A DNA stretch of 52,481 nucleotides. It comes from Paenibacillus wynnii. GTDB lineage: Bacteria > Bacillota > Bacilli > Paenibacillales > Paenibacillaceae. The DNA lies in NCBI RefSeq assembly GCF_000757885.1, contig NZ_JQCR01000001.1:529812-582292 (forward strand). The letters run 5' to 3'. The translations under genes and the position numbers were made by a program. A model generated the notes under the pieces. The model was not told the DNA's origin. It did not search any database and worked only from the letters and a program-made list of their open reading frames with translations. Each line of letters opens with the position of its first letter. Positions within the stretch are counted from its first letter, which is position 1. This document shows, one piece after another, positions 34,413 through 43,241 of this stretch.

Positions 34413-35330
34413 CTATTCGATCGGCATCCCTGCAGCTCGCCGCAGGTGATTTGCCCTATTGTTAAAGTAAGCCATTGCTGTTTTATCGCCTTTTATCCTA
34501 GCTCCTTGCCATCCGGATGAGAGCCACCGGAATATCAGCTCTTGAGCATTAGACTTGGGCAGTTGCTTAAATGGAGCCTTTGCGCCTGGCTGTAATGGCA
34601 TACAGGCAGCCATCCGAAGGTTATCGGCTAAGTTATGGAAGTGTGTCGCTCCTACCGCATCGCCAGCCTTATGTGCCTCAAACCATGCCGGGGATACGTA
34701 ATTATCGATCAGCAGCTGAGCCACAACGGCAGGCAGTTGTATAGCCGCAGGCGCGACGATAACTATAGGCTGCTCTTGCATCTCTGCAGCCACATCATAA
34801 AGTAAGTCTTTGAGCGTCTTACCTGCAGTCTTCAGCGCTTGATCGATGTCTCGCTTACGGGATGGATCCAACTGCTTATGACTTGGGATATGCAACAGTG
34901 GATTTAGTCCCCACTTGTCGCAGCAATAAGCCATGTACCAAACAAACCTCTTATACGCCTCCTCAAAGACGATCTTACCTCCATAGCAAAGTTCCACGCC
35001 CAGGGCAATGTCATTCGCGTCATCCCCAAAGAGCTTGTTGTCAGTGATTACGTTGTATAACACATGCCATGCTTTTTCGGCAGGATCCGGACCGGTTCCC
35101 GTTGGTATGATCTCCAGTATCTTTTTATCATCAATAAAAACCTGAGCAGAGGCTGATCGATCTTTGAGATTTTGAAAGTAAGTAAAATGGTTATCTGCAG
35201 ACGCTCCTGGATTACCTGTATCGTGAGCAACTAAAAAGCCCGGCGTACCAGAGGTTAACCTGGTGCCGGGCCGAACGCTATGTCGCTTATCAATATAACG
35301 CCGTTCGATTGGATATTTGTCCTTGATCAT
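34413..35330 (-). CDS. Endolysin: N-acetylmuramoyl-L-alanine amidase
   Basis: A 305-residue amidase_2 protein. Catalytic domain about 1-170: PGFLVAHDTGNPGASADNHFTYFQN (zinc His), AEKAWHVLY, ALGVELCYGG and the conserved HIPSHKQLDPSRKRDID. The C-terminal half carries two related 35-40-residue units ending AxxFHNLADNLRMAACMP and AYFNNRANHLRRAAGMP, probably cell-wall-binding repeats. CwlA/XlyA-like. Holin follows, XhlA-like precedes. Confidence 0.9.
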   Translation of the reverse strand: MIKDKYPIERRYIDKRHSVRPGTRLTSGTPGFLVAHDTGNPGASADNHFTYFQNLKDRSASAQVFIDDKKILEIIPTGTGPDPAEKAWHVLYNVITDNKLFGDDANDIALGVELCYGGKIVFEEAYKRFVWYMAYCCDKWGLNPLLHIPSHKQLDPSRKRDIDQALKTAGKTLKDLLYDVAAEMQEQPIVIVAPAAIQLPAVVAQLLIDNYVSPAWFEAHKAGDAVGATHFHNLADNLRMAACMPLQPGAKAPFKQLPKSNAQELIFRWLSSGWQGARIKGDKTAMAYFNNRANHLRRAAGMPIE

Positions 35331-35333
35331 TAT

Positions 35334-35732
35334 TTACCTCCCTAAAAATTGATTAGCTACAATGACACCAATGGTGATGCCGATAATATATTTGATCATG
35401 TCCATCCAGGCTTTACGTTCTGACCCACTATCTTTGTTGGCCTGCTGAAGCAACGAGAATATTTTGCTTTCTAGGCTATCGAATTTCCCCATGATGGCGC
35501 TGAACTGGATCTCCATCTTGATCGTGGATTCCTTGATCTGCTTGATGTTCTCCTCGTGCCGGTGATCGTTCTCTTCTAGTAGCTTAAGCTTCGTATTAGC
35601 CGTGACATTCTCAGCTGCCAAACGCGTAAACTCGTGGGTCAATGTAGACAACCCCTCCTCCACATCCTCCAATCGTTGTAGTGGCACTACATCATCAGTC
35701 CCTCCTTGTTGATCTGTTCCCCCATCTGCCAT
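35334..35732 (-). CDS. xhlA: XhlA-type haemolysin/holin-associated protein
   Basis: A 132-residue protein from ATG 35732 with GGGAG upstream. Coiled coil (about 20-90; LKLLEENDHRHEENIKQIKESTIKMEIQFSAIMGKFDSLESKIF) and a C-terminal membrane segment (IKYIIGITIGVIVANQFLG). This is the XhlA pattern; it cooperates with the holin in lysis. Gap of 3 bases to the amidase. Confidence 0.85.
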   Translation of the reverse strand: MADGGTDQQGGTDDVVPLQRLEDVEEGLSTLTHEFTRLAAENVTANTKLKLLEENDHRHEENIKQIKESTIKMEIQFSAIMGKFDSLESKIFSLLQQANKDSGSERKAWMDMIKYIIGITIGVIVANQFLGR

Positions 35733-35765
35733 CTGACCCATCTCCCTGTTCTCGATATACGAATA

Positions 35766-35796
35766 AAAACACGCCCCGGAGAGCGTGCCTGTGTTT
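35766..35796 (-). terminator. Terminator between fibre accessory gene and lysis genes
   Basis: Stem CACGC / GCGTG with flanking AAACAC / GTGTTT and a following TTTTTATT on the minus strand. Confidence 0.55.
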
Positions 35797-35855
35797 AATA
35801 TGGTACCTTGTCACGGGTTAGATCGTTGCCCAACTTTCTTTCCTCTCTGCGATCG

Positions 35856-36089
35856 TTACTGATAAACTTGCATCGCCATTTCTGCTAAAACATCCTCCAC
35901 AAAATCTCCGCGCTCAACTTGCACCTCAATACGTGCATTGGCGAGGCGCAACTGTGTCTCCAGCGCAGCTATACGCTCGGCGTCCATCGGCTCTATAACT
36001 GGCTCCGGCTCTGCTCCTTGCGCTGGCTCGTCCGGCAGCTCTACCAATTCGGACTCTCCGGTCTGCGCGTTATAAACTAACTGCATCAT
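35856..36089 (-). CDS. 77-aa fibre-accessory protein
   Basis: MMQLVYNAQTGESELVELPDEPAQ, acidic middle, then LETQLRLANARIEVQVERGDFVEDVLAEMAMQVYQ. The last part resembles the end of the 133-aa protein at 37858-38259. Each follows a fibre gene. Coupled to the collagen-like fibre by a 4-base overlap. Possibly a fibre chaperone or cap. Function unknown. Confidence 0.65.
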   Translation of the reverse strand: MMQLVYNAQTGESELVELPDEPAQGAEPEPVIEPMDAERIAALETQLRLANARIEVQVERGDFVEDVLAEMAMQVYQ

Positions 36090-37306
36090 GCACTGTACAC
36101 CTCCACGATAGAACCATTAGCAACATACGCCGCAGTTAATGGTGCGTAAAATCCCACCTGAAGGGCAGTAAATGGTGTTGGGTTCTCAGTATATATTCTG
36201 CCTATTTTGTTGTCGGTACCTTGTGCCGCGGTATTGTCGTTGTACTGGGCTACGTAACTGGTCATTACTGTGCGTCGGCTACGTCTAGCGTCGAATGATA
36301 TGTCCAAAACCACACCCCGGCTACCCATTCTGCCAGTAGAATAATTATTACCGCCTAGCGTGTTCGGGAATAAGTCATTCAAAAAGGGCCAGTCACTCGG
36401 GCGAATATCCCAGCCGTAGTTTTTGTCGTCCTGGCTACTAAACAGCAGGCATTTTACCGCGGCTTTTGATTGTGACCCCAGGTTGTCCAGCAAGAAACTT
36501 TTGATAATCGCTCTTTGAAAGTGAAAGCCATATGGTTTTGCACCTAGCGCCGTGATATTCACTGCAGCGCCTCCGATTGTCAATGATAACTGAAACGTGT
36601 CAGCTGTTGCGTTGACTACGTAGTGAATCGTCTGTGTTATTCCTGTAGGGTACACAGCACCGTCGGTTGACTGACCCTTATTCCAGGCTGGGAATACTAT
36701 CATACCGTTTGTCAGACCATGGGCAGCTGCCGTAATGGTGCTCGTTCCGGTGTCTATTGCTGTATGTTGGATAACCGGGTTACCGTTGTAGGTGTAGGAA
36801 ACCAGCAGAGTAGTACCACCACCCGAACCTGACGTACCCGGAATACCTTGTGGTCCGGGTTCACCTTGGATACCTTGTTCTCCGGGATCTCCTTTGTCGC
36901 CCTTTACACCTTGGATACCCTGAGCGCCTGTATCCCCTTTGTCTCCCTTTGGACCTGTTAACCCAGTGTCACCTTTAGGACCAGTGGCTCCTATTAATCC
37001 TTGAGGTCCTTGTATGCCTTGAGCTCCGATTTCTCCCTTATCGCCTTTAACTCCTGCTGCTCCGGTTGCCCCCTGAGGACCAGTATCACCGTGATCTCCC
37101 TTGGGACCCATAGCACCAGTCAGTCCGATTGGACCCTGTACGCCCGGAATACCTTGAGGACCCACGGGGCCTGTCTCTCCAGTATCACCTTTTGGTCCTT
37201 GTGGTCCGGTAGGCCCCGGCAATCCACTACCGCCACCGATGCCTGTACTAATAACAATCGTCGCTGGCCCCGGTCCCGGTGTTACATTGATTGGAACGTC
37301 GCTCAT
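36086..37306 (-). CDS. Collagen-like tail fibre
   Basis: A 406-residue protein: short N-terminal part (MSDVPINVTPGPGPATIVIS), then a Gly-X-Y collagen region at about 29-156 rich in GPKGDTGxxGPQGxxG, then a non-collagen C-terminal domain of about 250 residues (NPVIQHTAIDTGTSTITAAAHGL ... RSRRTVMTSYVAQYNDN). Collagen-like regions form trimeric fibre shafts in phages; the C-terminal domain is probably the receptor-binding tip. It overlaps the genes on both sides by 4 bases. Confidence 0.85.
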   Translation of the reverse strand: MSDVPINVTPGPGPATIVISTGIGGGSGLPGPTGPQGPKGDTGETGPVGPQGIPGVQGPIGLTGAMGPKGDHGDTGPQGATGAAGVKGDKGEIGAQGIQGPQGLIGATGPKGDTGLTGPKGDKGDTGAQGIQGVKGDKGDPGEQGIQGEPGPQGIPGTSGSGGGTTLLVSYTYNGNPVIQHTAIDTGTSTITAAAHGLTNGMIVFPAWNKGQSTDGAVYPTGITQTIHYVVNATADTFQLSLTIGGAAVNITALGAKPYGFHFQRAIIKSFLLDNLGSQSKAAVKCLLFSSQDDKNYGWDIRPSDWPFLNDLFPNTLGGNNYSTGRMGSRGVVLDISFDARRSRRTVMTSYVAQYNDNTAAQGTDNKIGRIYTENPTPFTALQVGFYAPLTAAYVANGSIVEVYSA

Positions 37307-37590
37307 TGTGTCACATCCCTTGCAACGTTGATGGTCATCGTCACACTGCTAAGAGTTATCTCGCCTACAATACACTGGATATCGGTAAACAGAGTGCCAA
37401 CTGGCCATTCACTGGTGTCGGATACCGTCAGTAAAAATATATCTGCATCGTCCGTTTCGGATATCGATACCTCAGACACTAGCCTACCCAAGCTATCACG
37501 CACTTGTGATCGTAGATCAGAGAGCGAAACTCCTGCCCACTGAGCTGTATATATAAAGGTGTCTCCCCGTTTTATGGTTAGGTCAGCCAT
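37303..37590 (-). CDS. 95-aa phage protein near tail fibres
   Basis: MADLTIKRGDTFIYTAQWAGVSLSDLRSQVRD, with an immunoglobulin/BppU-like short beta pattern (DADIFLLTVSDTSEWPVGTLFTDIQC). Small proteins like this accompany siphophage fibre genes as baseplate components. A strong hairpin (37618-37640) precedes it, so this and the collagen fibre may have their own promoter. Confidence 0.65.
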   Translation of the reverse strand: MADLTIKRGDTFIYTAQWAGVSLSDLRSQVRDSLGRLVSEVSISETDDADIFLLTVSDTSEWPVGTLFTDIQCIVGEITLSSVTMTINVARDVTQ

Positions 37591-37617
37591 CCTTGTGGCC
37601 TCCTTGTAAAAAAGATA

Positions 37618-37640
37618 GCCCCCGGATCGACTCCGAGGGC
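37618..37640 (-). terminator. Terminator inside the fibre gene region
   Basis: Stem GCCCTCGGA / TCCGGGGGC followed on the minus strand by TATCTTTTTT. Separates the tail module upstream from the collagen fibre and lysis genes. Confidence 0.75.
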
Positions 37641-37675
37641 AAAATAAAAACGCCTCAATGGGCGCTGCTGTGAAA

Positions 37676-37807
37676 CTATTCTTCGGTTAAGTATTCCAGG
37701 TCAGAGTCGATTAGAATTTCTTTTACTGCTGGTTTAAGTGTGCTTGGTACATCTTTATACGCCGTCTTACCCAAGATTACACGCTGTGCAAAAAACATCG
37801 CCATCAT
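37676..37807 (-). CDS. 43-aa small phage protein
   Basis: From ATG 37807 (MMAMFFAQRVILGKTAYKDVPSTLKPAVKEILIDSDLEYLTEE), preceded by GGAGGGAGGTGATG. The long frame to 37861 ignores this clear ribosome binding site. Short proteins of this shape (FA.RVI.GK...VP..LK..V...L) are common after fibre genes in Bacillota phages; role unknown. Confidence 0.65.
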   Translation of the reverse strand: MMAMFFAQRVILGKTAYKDVPSTLKPAVKEILIDSDLEYLTEE

Positions 37808-37857
37808 ATCATCACCTCCCTCCAATTTTGACATGATCCAAATCACCACTCCGACAA

Positions 37858-38259
37858 TCACTGATATACCATCAATGCCATTTCGGCAATGAGCTCCTCC
37901 ATAAAATCAGAGCGATCCGACTGAGCTAGCACTTGTGCCTTCAGCAACGTCACTTGAATCGAAAGCGCTGGCTGAGGCGGTGTAAACTCACCAGGCGTTT
38001 CAGGGTCAGGGTAACTGAATAACAGTTCTTTCTTATTAGGGTCAATGCCTGTTAAGCGGCCTTCTATGAAGTCTTGGGCGTATGCACCGTAATCCACAGA
38101 TATGACATCAACCGTATCTCTAACCCGTTCAGATAGACTCACGTATAACTCAAATTCTCTTTCTATTGTGATTTCTTCCACATCGCCGGAACGCTCTCCA
38201 GTTATTTGAACAATAGTTCCTGACGTTTTATCAAAGTATACACGTCTTCCAATTTCCAT
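37858..38259 (-). CDS. 133-aa fibre-accessory protein
   Basis: MEIGRRVYFDKTSGTIVQITGERSGDVEEITIEREFELYVSLSERVRDTVDVISVDYGAYAQDF; C-terminus LKAQVLAQSDRSDFMEELIAEMALMVYQ parallels the end of the 77-aa protein at 35856-36089. It follows the 313-aa fibre, so each fibre seems to have its own accessory protein. Confidence 0.68.
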   Translation of the reverse strand: MEIGRRVYFDKTSGTIVQITGERSGDVEEITIEREFELYVSLSERVRDTVDVISVDYGAYAQDFIEGRLTGIDPNKKELLFSYPDPETPGEFTPPQPALSIQVTLLKAQVLAQSDRSDFMEELIAEMALMVYQ

Positions 38260-38271
38260 TCTTACGACCCC

Positions 38272-39213
38272 CTATTCGATTGCTAACCAAACCACAGATA
38301 TGCCATTAACATAAGAGCCCATATTTATATACACATTTGTGTTCGTAGGTTTACTCGTGTGATAGTCCCACGGTTCAGATGAGTAACCGTCAAATTTAAC
38401 CCATGTGTTATTAATCCACGCTTTAGCATATGCCCCACTTGAACCGATACTTTGGGCGAGTAAAACAGAGGGTACAAAGGTCAATCCGAGATGGATCAGA
38501 CCCGACCCCCAAGCTACGGTGCCAGTAGCTGAACGTCTGCCCGCTACAGCTGTACCCGTTAAGGATATACCTGCTGCGGACGAAAATGTTTTCCCCGTTA
38601 GTACGTCGGATGCTACTGCAGTACCCGTTACAGCCGAAACTGTGCCGCCTGTAGTATATCCTGCGGGGATTGTTTGAGCCACTGTACTAGGGGACTTGTT
38701 CTGCGCACCGTTATTCGGCATACTCCCCGCAATAACTCCGGAGTCTGTTCCTAATGTATATCCGGTCAATACTTGAGCAACTGCTGCTGTTCCATACTCA
38801 CCTCCTTCACCCTGTAAGATAAAATTTCCAGTGGTTGAATTGTACCTGATGGTATAGATACTCCCCGCCTTCAAGCTACCACTCACCAGCGCGCCTCCAT
38901 TGGACTTCAGCACCGGTTTAACGCCAAGACCGTTTACATTTATCGTTACTGCTCCTGTATTTAAAATAGCATTTTTGAACGCAACAGGTAGCCCATCAAC
39001 ATAAGCTGTTGCGGCAGGGTTAAGAGTGACTACTTTGGCATTTGCTGTACCTGTATCCGGTGCATAACGAACATGTGAGGTATCCACCACATGAGTATCA
39101 ACAGTCTGTCCATTGCTTGCAGTCACATTCCCCCCTTTTGTAAGAGGAAATAAATTATCCCATGCTGTATTTGCGCTGTTGCGTTGTGTCATTTGAAAGT
39201 TCTTATCTGCCAT
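38272..39213 (-). CDS. Tail fibre protein
   Basis: A 313-residue protein. N-terminal MADKNFQMTQRNSANTAWDNLFPLTKGGNVTASNGQTVDTHVVDTSHVRY is a frequent fibre start. Residues about 60-130 are a beta domain (NTGAVTINVNGLGVKPVLKSNGG) like phage stem domains. Then Gly/Ala/Thr-rich repeats (TGYTLGTDSGVIAGSMPNNG; TGKTFSSAAGISLTGTAVAG) and a C-terminal beta domain with several Trp. Adhesin role inferred. Confidence 0.8.
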   Translation of the reverse strand: MADKNFQMTQRNSANTAWDNLFPLTKGGNVTASNGQTVDTHVVDTSHVRYAPDTGTANAKVVTLNPAATAYVDGLPVAFKNAILNTGAVTINVNGLGVKPVLKSNGGALVSGSLKAGSIYTIRYNSTTGNFILQGEGGEYGTAAVAQVLTGYTLGTDSGVIAGSMPNNGAQNKSPSTVAQTIPAGYTTGGTVSAVTGTAVASDVLTGKTFSSAAGISLTGTAVAGRRSATGTVAWGSGLIHLGLTFVPSVLLAQSIGSSGAYAKAWINNTWVKFDGYSSEPWDYHTSKPTNTNVYINMGSYVNGISVVWLAIE

Positions 39214-39215
39214 TA

Positions 39216-41693
39216 TTAAACCTCCTTATACCAAAAATCGCCCGATAATGGGCTTGTTGGTGCTAGTGTTGCCATGGTTATTTTGGCCAAATTCGTAGGT
39301 TTGCTAAGTACATTCGCCCATTCCACGCTATCGGCCACAGCCGCTCCTGGTTCCCCCTGATCCCCTTTAGGACCCTGAGGGCCGGTTAATCCAATGTTCC
39401 CCTGTGCACCAGTGTCTCCCTTTGGTCCAATTGCACCGGTGTCACCCTTCACTCCTTGTAATCCTTGGAATCCTTGTGCCCCTTGTGGACCTACTTCCCC
39501 GATGTCTCCCTTCACGCCTTGGATGCCCTGCAGACCCTGAATCCCTTGAGCACCTGTCGCACCCTTGATATTGCCTCGAAGCGTCCACACTGCTGCGGCT
39601 GTTTTTTCTCGGATATCCCACGTTGATGTATTAATGTGAAAATCTCCACTGACTCCAAGGGTATTCGCGGGAACAGCTGTGCTTGAATACCATGTTTTTC
39701 CGTCAGCACCCTGCGCACCAGCCAATCCCTGTATCCCTTGTATCCCTTGTATCCCCTGCGATCCTGTGTCTCCTTTCAAACCTTGCACACCTTGTAGTCC
39801 GGTATCCCCTTTTTCACCTTTTAAGCCAATGGTTACATTTACCGTTTCAATGTATTCGACCAGTATATCCGTCCCGGTCATAACACCTACAGGAATTTCA
39901 AAGCTCGTAGCTGAAGTCTCTACCAAGGCAGCGTTCACTTGCTTCTGACCGTGCAAATACCAGAAAAGCGTATTTGTTCCTGGATTATAGCTACCCTTTG
40001 TTAAATTAAATAGGGTTTGCCCAGCTTGGACCGTAAAGATTTCCTGTTTAATCGTGATGCATTCCGGATTACTATTGCCGTGCAAAGTTCCGTCCGAAGC
40101 TATGGTTAAATTATTACCTACCTTCACGGCGCCTAAGGTTGTTATCGTAGCAATATTGGTAGGTCCCGCCGGTCCCTGGGAACCCGTATCGCCTTTGTCC
40201 CCTTTTACACCCTGAATGCCCTGATCTCCTTTAGCCCCCGCCGATCCGGTCAGTCCTGTATCTCCTTTGGGTCCCTGAACACCGGTTGCTCCAGTATCAC
40301 CTTTTACGCCTTGAATGCCCTGCGGCCCGGTATCACCTTTTGGACCCTGGACACCTGGAGCGCCCGTATCTCCTTTAACACCAACAAGGCCCTGCGCACC
40401 CTGGATACCAGGATCTCCTTTAAGCCCCTGCGGCCCAACAGCACCCGTATCCCCCTTTGGCCCTTGTAGACCTTGAGGACCTGTTGCTCCGGGATCTCCC
40501 TTAGGGCCTTGTAAACCGATTGGACCTGTGTCGCCCTTGGGACCCTGCGGTCCTGCTGGGCCCTGTTCTCCTGTGCCCCCAGATTGTGACATGATCTGCG
40601 GGCGTTTTATTTCGCTCTGCAACTGACGGACTACAGTAGTGATGGTCGGGATCTCGTCACCAAACTGCACCTCTACTTTATAATCCTCTTCGTAGATTTC
40701 CCGCACTTCAGTGATGCGGGTATCCATTGAAACACCCCAATGGGCATCCCGTAGAGTAACGATGTCACCTAGGAACCAGTCCTGCTCAAAAATGAAACTA
40801 CCCGTCTCCACCACAGCACCCTCAAAGGTTTGCACACGCTTATACTCCGCGAGCTTCTGTTGACCTATGGTGGTCAGCTCATCGACATCCTCTGCGCTTG
40901 AAGCATCGATGTATACCTCTCGGCGTTCAATTCCCGTGCCGGCACCAACGGCAAGCACAAGCTGATCCGCTTCCTCGCCTTTTCCCGCAGCATAACCTAC
41001 ATTCCTGAATTGACTATCCGAATCCACAAACTTTTGACTGGTGACATTTTCAAACTCCGTCGAGAAAATAACGGGCGGGTAAATGTCTTGCTTATCGGTG
41101 ATATTCCGGCCCGTCAGTATGTCGAAAGTGACTCGTTTCGTCAGTACATTCAAACTTGTGAACCAACCCATATCGCAGAAACTCGCAATCTGACCGGTTA
41201 CCCCTAGTAGTGGCTCATACCTTGTCTGCCAAGGCGTTTCTATTCCTCGGCCTTGATCTGTGGCAATATCAAAAAACGGAATCTTCCGCGCGGCGTAGAT
41301 GCCGGTTGCGTAAGTTCCGTTGACAAGGTGATTATTCACATAATGCTTCATGACCGTTTCTGCCGGCCCCCGAATGCGATCATAGGTATCGGACACCGTG
41401 ACACGTCGGTCCAGGATACCCCCTAGTGTCCTACCTTTTACGACAACAGTCTCGATTCCCTGCTCTGTAAGGTACAACTCCCGGCCCTCAATCATTCCGG
41501 ATCGTTGGCCGTCATTATCAATCATTATGAAACAATCTTTTTGAAGAGCATCAGCATATTGTTTATTTACGGCGATGTGCAGTTCAAATTCTCCTTCACG
41601 GTAAAAACGCCGTGTAAACTGCAGGCTTTCATGGTTGTCAATTTCACCAATCCAATTGAATTCGATGTCGTAAATGCGTACGATTCCAGCCAC
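39216..41693 (-). CDS. Tail tip protein (Gp37-like) fused to collagen-like repeats
   Basis: An 825-residue protein. Residues about 1-360 match the siphophage Gp37-like tail tip domain ([55 protein letters not shown]). Then three Gly-X-Y collagen regions (about 375-520, 627-660, 712-785), separated by short globular segments ([49 protein letters not shown]). The end is [12 protein letters not shown]. It probably forms the tip and a central fibre. Three bases upstream of the 313-aa fibre. Confidence 0.85.
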   Translation of the reverse strand: MAGIVRIYDIEFNWIGEIDNHESLQFTRRFYREGEFELHIAVNKQYADALQKDCFIMIDNDGQRSGMIEGRELYLTEQGIETVVVKGRTLGGILDRRVTVSDTYDRIRGPAETVMKHYVNNHLVNGTYATGIYAARKIPFFDIATDQGRGIETPWQTRYEPLLGVTGQIASFCDMGWFTSLNVLTKRVTFDILTGRNITDKQDIYPPVIFSTEFENVTSQKFVDSDSQFRNVGYAAGKGEEADQLVLAVGAGTGIERREVYIDASSAEDVDELTTIGQQKLAEYKRVQTFEGAVVETGSFIFEQDWFLGDIVTLRDAHWGVSMDTRITEVREIYEEDYKVEVQFGDEIPTITTVVRQLQSEIKRPQIMSQSGGTGEQGPAGPQGPKGDTGPIGLQGPKGDPGATGPQGLQGPKGDTGAVGPQGLKGDPGIQGAQGLVGVKGDTGAPGVQGPKGDTGPQGIQGVKGDTGATGVQGPKGDTGLTGSAGAKGDQGIQGVKGDKGDTGSQGPAGPTNIATITTLGAVKVGNNLTIASDGTLHGNSNPECITIKQEIFTVQAGQTLFNLTKGSYNPGTNTLFWYLHGQKQVNAALVETSATSFEIPVGVMTGTDILVEYIETVNVTIGLKGEKGDTGLQGVQGLKGDTGSQGIQGIQGIQGLAGAQGADGKTWYSSTAVPANTLGVSGDFHINTSTWDIREKTAAAVWTLRGNIKGATGAQGIQGLQGIQGVKGDIGEVGPQGAQGFQGLQGVKGDTGAIGPKGDTGAQGNIGLTGPQGPKGDQGEPGAAVADSVEWANVLSKPTNLAKITMATLAPTSPLSGDFWYKEV

Positions 41694-41696
41694 AGC

Positions 41697-42359
41697 TTAC
41701 ACCCCCGTATGCATCCAAACATCACCCGCTATAGGGTTTGCTGGTGCTGTATCCCCTACAGCAAGCCGATTCCCGACCGTATTCTGTATGGTTGCAAACC
41801 AGCTATCCCAGGCAGACTGTATGCTGGCTAAAGAGCTGTTCCAGACATTCCACATTTCTGCTGCTGGAATGCTAATTAAGCTCGATACCAGGCCAGCGGA
41901 TGTAAGGCGCTCATCGGTGATATCCGCCACAGATAGTGTAGTTGCCCCTTTTCTAACATGAATTTGAGCTAGCCCTAATTCTTTGACCGTGGCTGTAATT
42001 GTTAATGCGGGCACCACAGGGTTACTTGCTGCGATTCCTTTCTTAATGACAACCTTAATCTCTCGGGCAACCTCGTCAAATCGCAACGCGACCCGATCAA
42101 TACGGTCAAGCATGGTGTCTGCTGGCGCAAGGGTTTTGATCAGCAACGAATCATTATGATACATGTACCCCCGAATCAACGCGTAGCCACTCTCAATGCT
42201 GCAGTTTAAACCTGCGTCTGTTACTACACGTAAGCCCGCATTGCCATTTTCAGTATACAAGCCGTCCGACAAAAACAATCCAAAGTACTCAGCATAGTCG
42301 GCTGCTGTATATTCCCGAATATCCGATTCCGTGGAATTAAAGAACCTGAACTTCTCCAT
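41697..42359 (-). CDS. Baseplate/upper-fibre protein, 220 aa
   Basis: MEKFRFFNSTESDIREYTAADYAEYFGLFLSDGLYTENG is a start shared by many siphophage baseplate proteins. SGYALIRGYMYHNDSLLIKTLAPADTMLDRIDRVALRFDEVAREI is a further conserved segment. C-terminal helical part with four Trp, then GDTAPANPIAGDVWMHTGV, similar to the end of the tail tip protein ([16 protein letters not shown]). Upper baseplate role inferred. Confidence 0.75.
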   Translation of the reverse strand: MEKFRFFNSTESDIREYTAADYAEYFGLFLSDGLYTENGNAGLRVVTDAGLNCSIESGYALIRGYMYHNDSLLIKTLAPADTMLDRIDRVALRFDEVAREIKVVIKKGIAASNPVVPALTITATVKELGLAQIHVRKGATTLSVADITDERLTSAGLVSSLISIPAAEMWNVWNSSLASIQSAWDSWFATIQNTVGNRLAVGDTAPANPIAGDVWMHTGV

Positions 42360-42371
42360 ATGTCACCCTTT

Positions 42372-43229
42372 CTACGCCCCGAAATATCGGTTGCGATAAT
42401 TAATAGATATCGCAAACGGTTCAATTCCTTCTGGGTCGTCGCTTGTGTATTTCACAATATTATCCCCAGGCTGCAAACTCCAAAGGGAACTGTTTGGATC
42501 TATCCAGTGGAGCACATTAACTTTGGATCCGTTTGGCGCTTGGATCTCTACACGCTTATTACCGAAATGCGTGGTAATCGTGAGTTTGTCCCCACTAAGT
42601 AATACTCGGTTTACTTTGATATACCTATCAATACTATGATTAGTGATACAAGGGTTTGTGGCGGGTCCATAGATTTCAATCCTTACCGGAGTATCAACAT
42701 CACCCTCATTTATCACATTTACACTCTTTGCCCCGCGGGTAGCGAATTGGTTCGGAAACCGAACCGGAAAACTCAGCCCACCAATCCATGTCGCAATAAG
42801 ATCCGAAGAATCAAATTCATCCAGTAAATACGGATCCGGACAAAGGAACGAGGCGGTGAACAACTGGTTATTTGCATATCGTTCCCCCCATATAGGGCCC
42901 GATTCAGCAATACCACCAATCGTATAGGCCCTGTCATCATTTTGATAAACCAGTTGTCCCATTATTTTTGGGTTAAGAATTTGAGACAGTTGGCGACGAA
43001 GGGCATAAAGCTCATCCCTACTATTTGCCAATATCGCTCCCTGGATAGAGAGCAAACGGTCTTTAATCGCTACCCGGTACACCGTAGATCCATCCTGGAA
43101 AGGACCAGTCGTCTTCCGGACATCCGTATCCACACTTCCTATTCCATCAATATGTGAAAGAATAAAAGGTCGGAGATTCTCAAAGACAACCTTACCCCCT
43201 CGGTCATTCGTATAGCTTAATTTCTGCAT
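42372..43229 (-). CDS. Distal tail protein (Dit)
   Basis: A 285-residue protein of the Sipho_tail family: MQKLSYTNDRGGKVVFENLRPFILSHIDGIGSVDTDVRKTTGPFQDGSTVY, GAILANSRDELYALRRQLSQILNPK, CPDPYLLDEF. It makes the hexameric hub between tube and tip. Directly after the tape measure gene, as usual. Confidence 0.88.
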   Translation of the reverse strand: MQKLSYTNDRGGKVVFENLRPFILSHIDGIGSVDTDVRKTTGPFQDGSTVYRVAIKDRLLSIQGAILANSRDELYALRRQLSQILNPKIMGQLVYQNDDRAYTIGGIAESGPIWGERYANNQLFTASFLCPDPYLLDEFDSSDLIATWIGGLSFPVRFPNQFATRGAKSVNVINEGDVDTPVRIEIYGPATNPCITNHSIDRYIKVNRVLLSGDKLTITTHFGNKRVEIQAPNGSKVNVLHWIDPNSSLWSLQPGDNIVKYTSDDPEGIEPFAISINYRNRYFGA

Positions 43230-43241
43230 TGTTCCTCCTCC

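Noticed and set aside
36890..37220. Periodic 9-base repeats that could suggest a CRISPR or satellite array
   Set aside because: They are in-frame Gly-X-Y collagen codons; there are no spacers and no cas genes.
37001..37543. 180-codon plus-strand frame opposite the collagen-like fibre
   Set aside because: Shadow of Gly-X-Y repeats, which leave the opposite strand free of stops.
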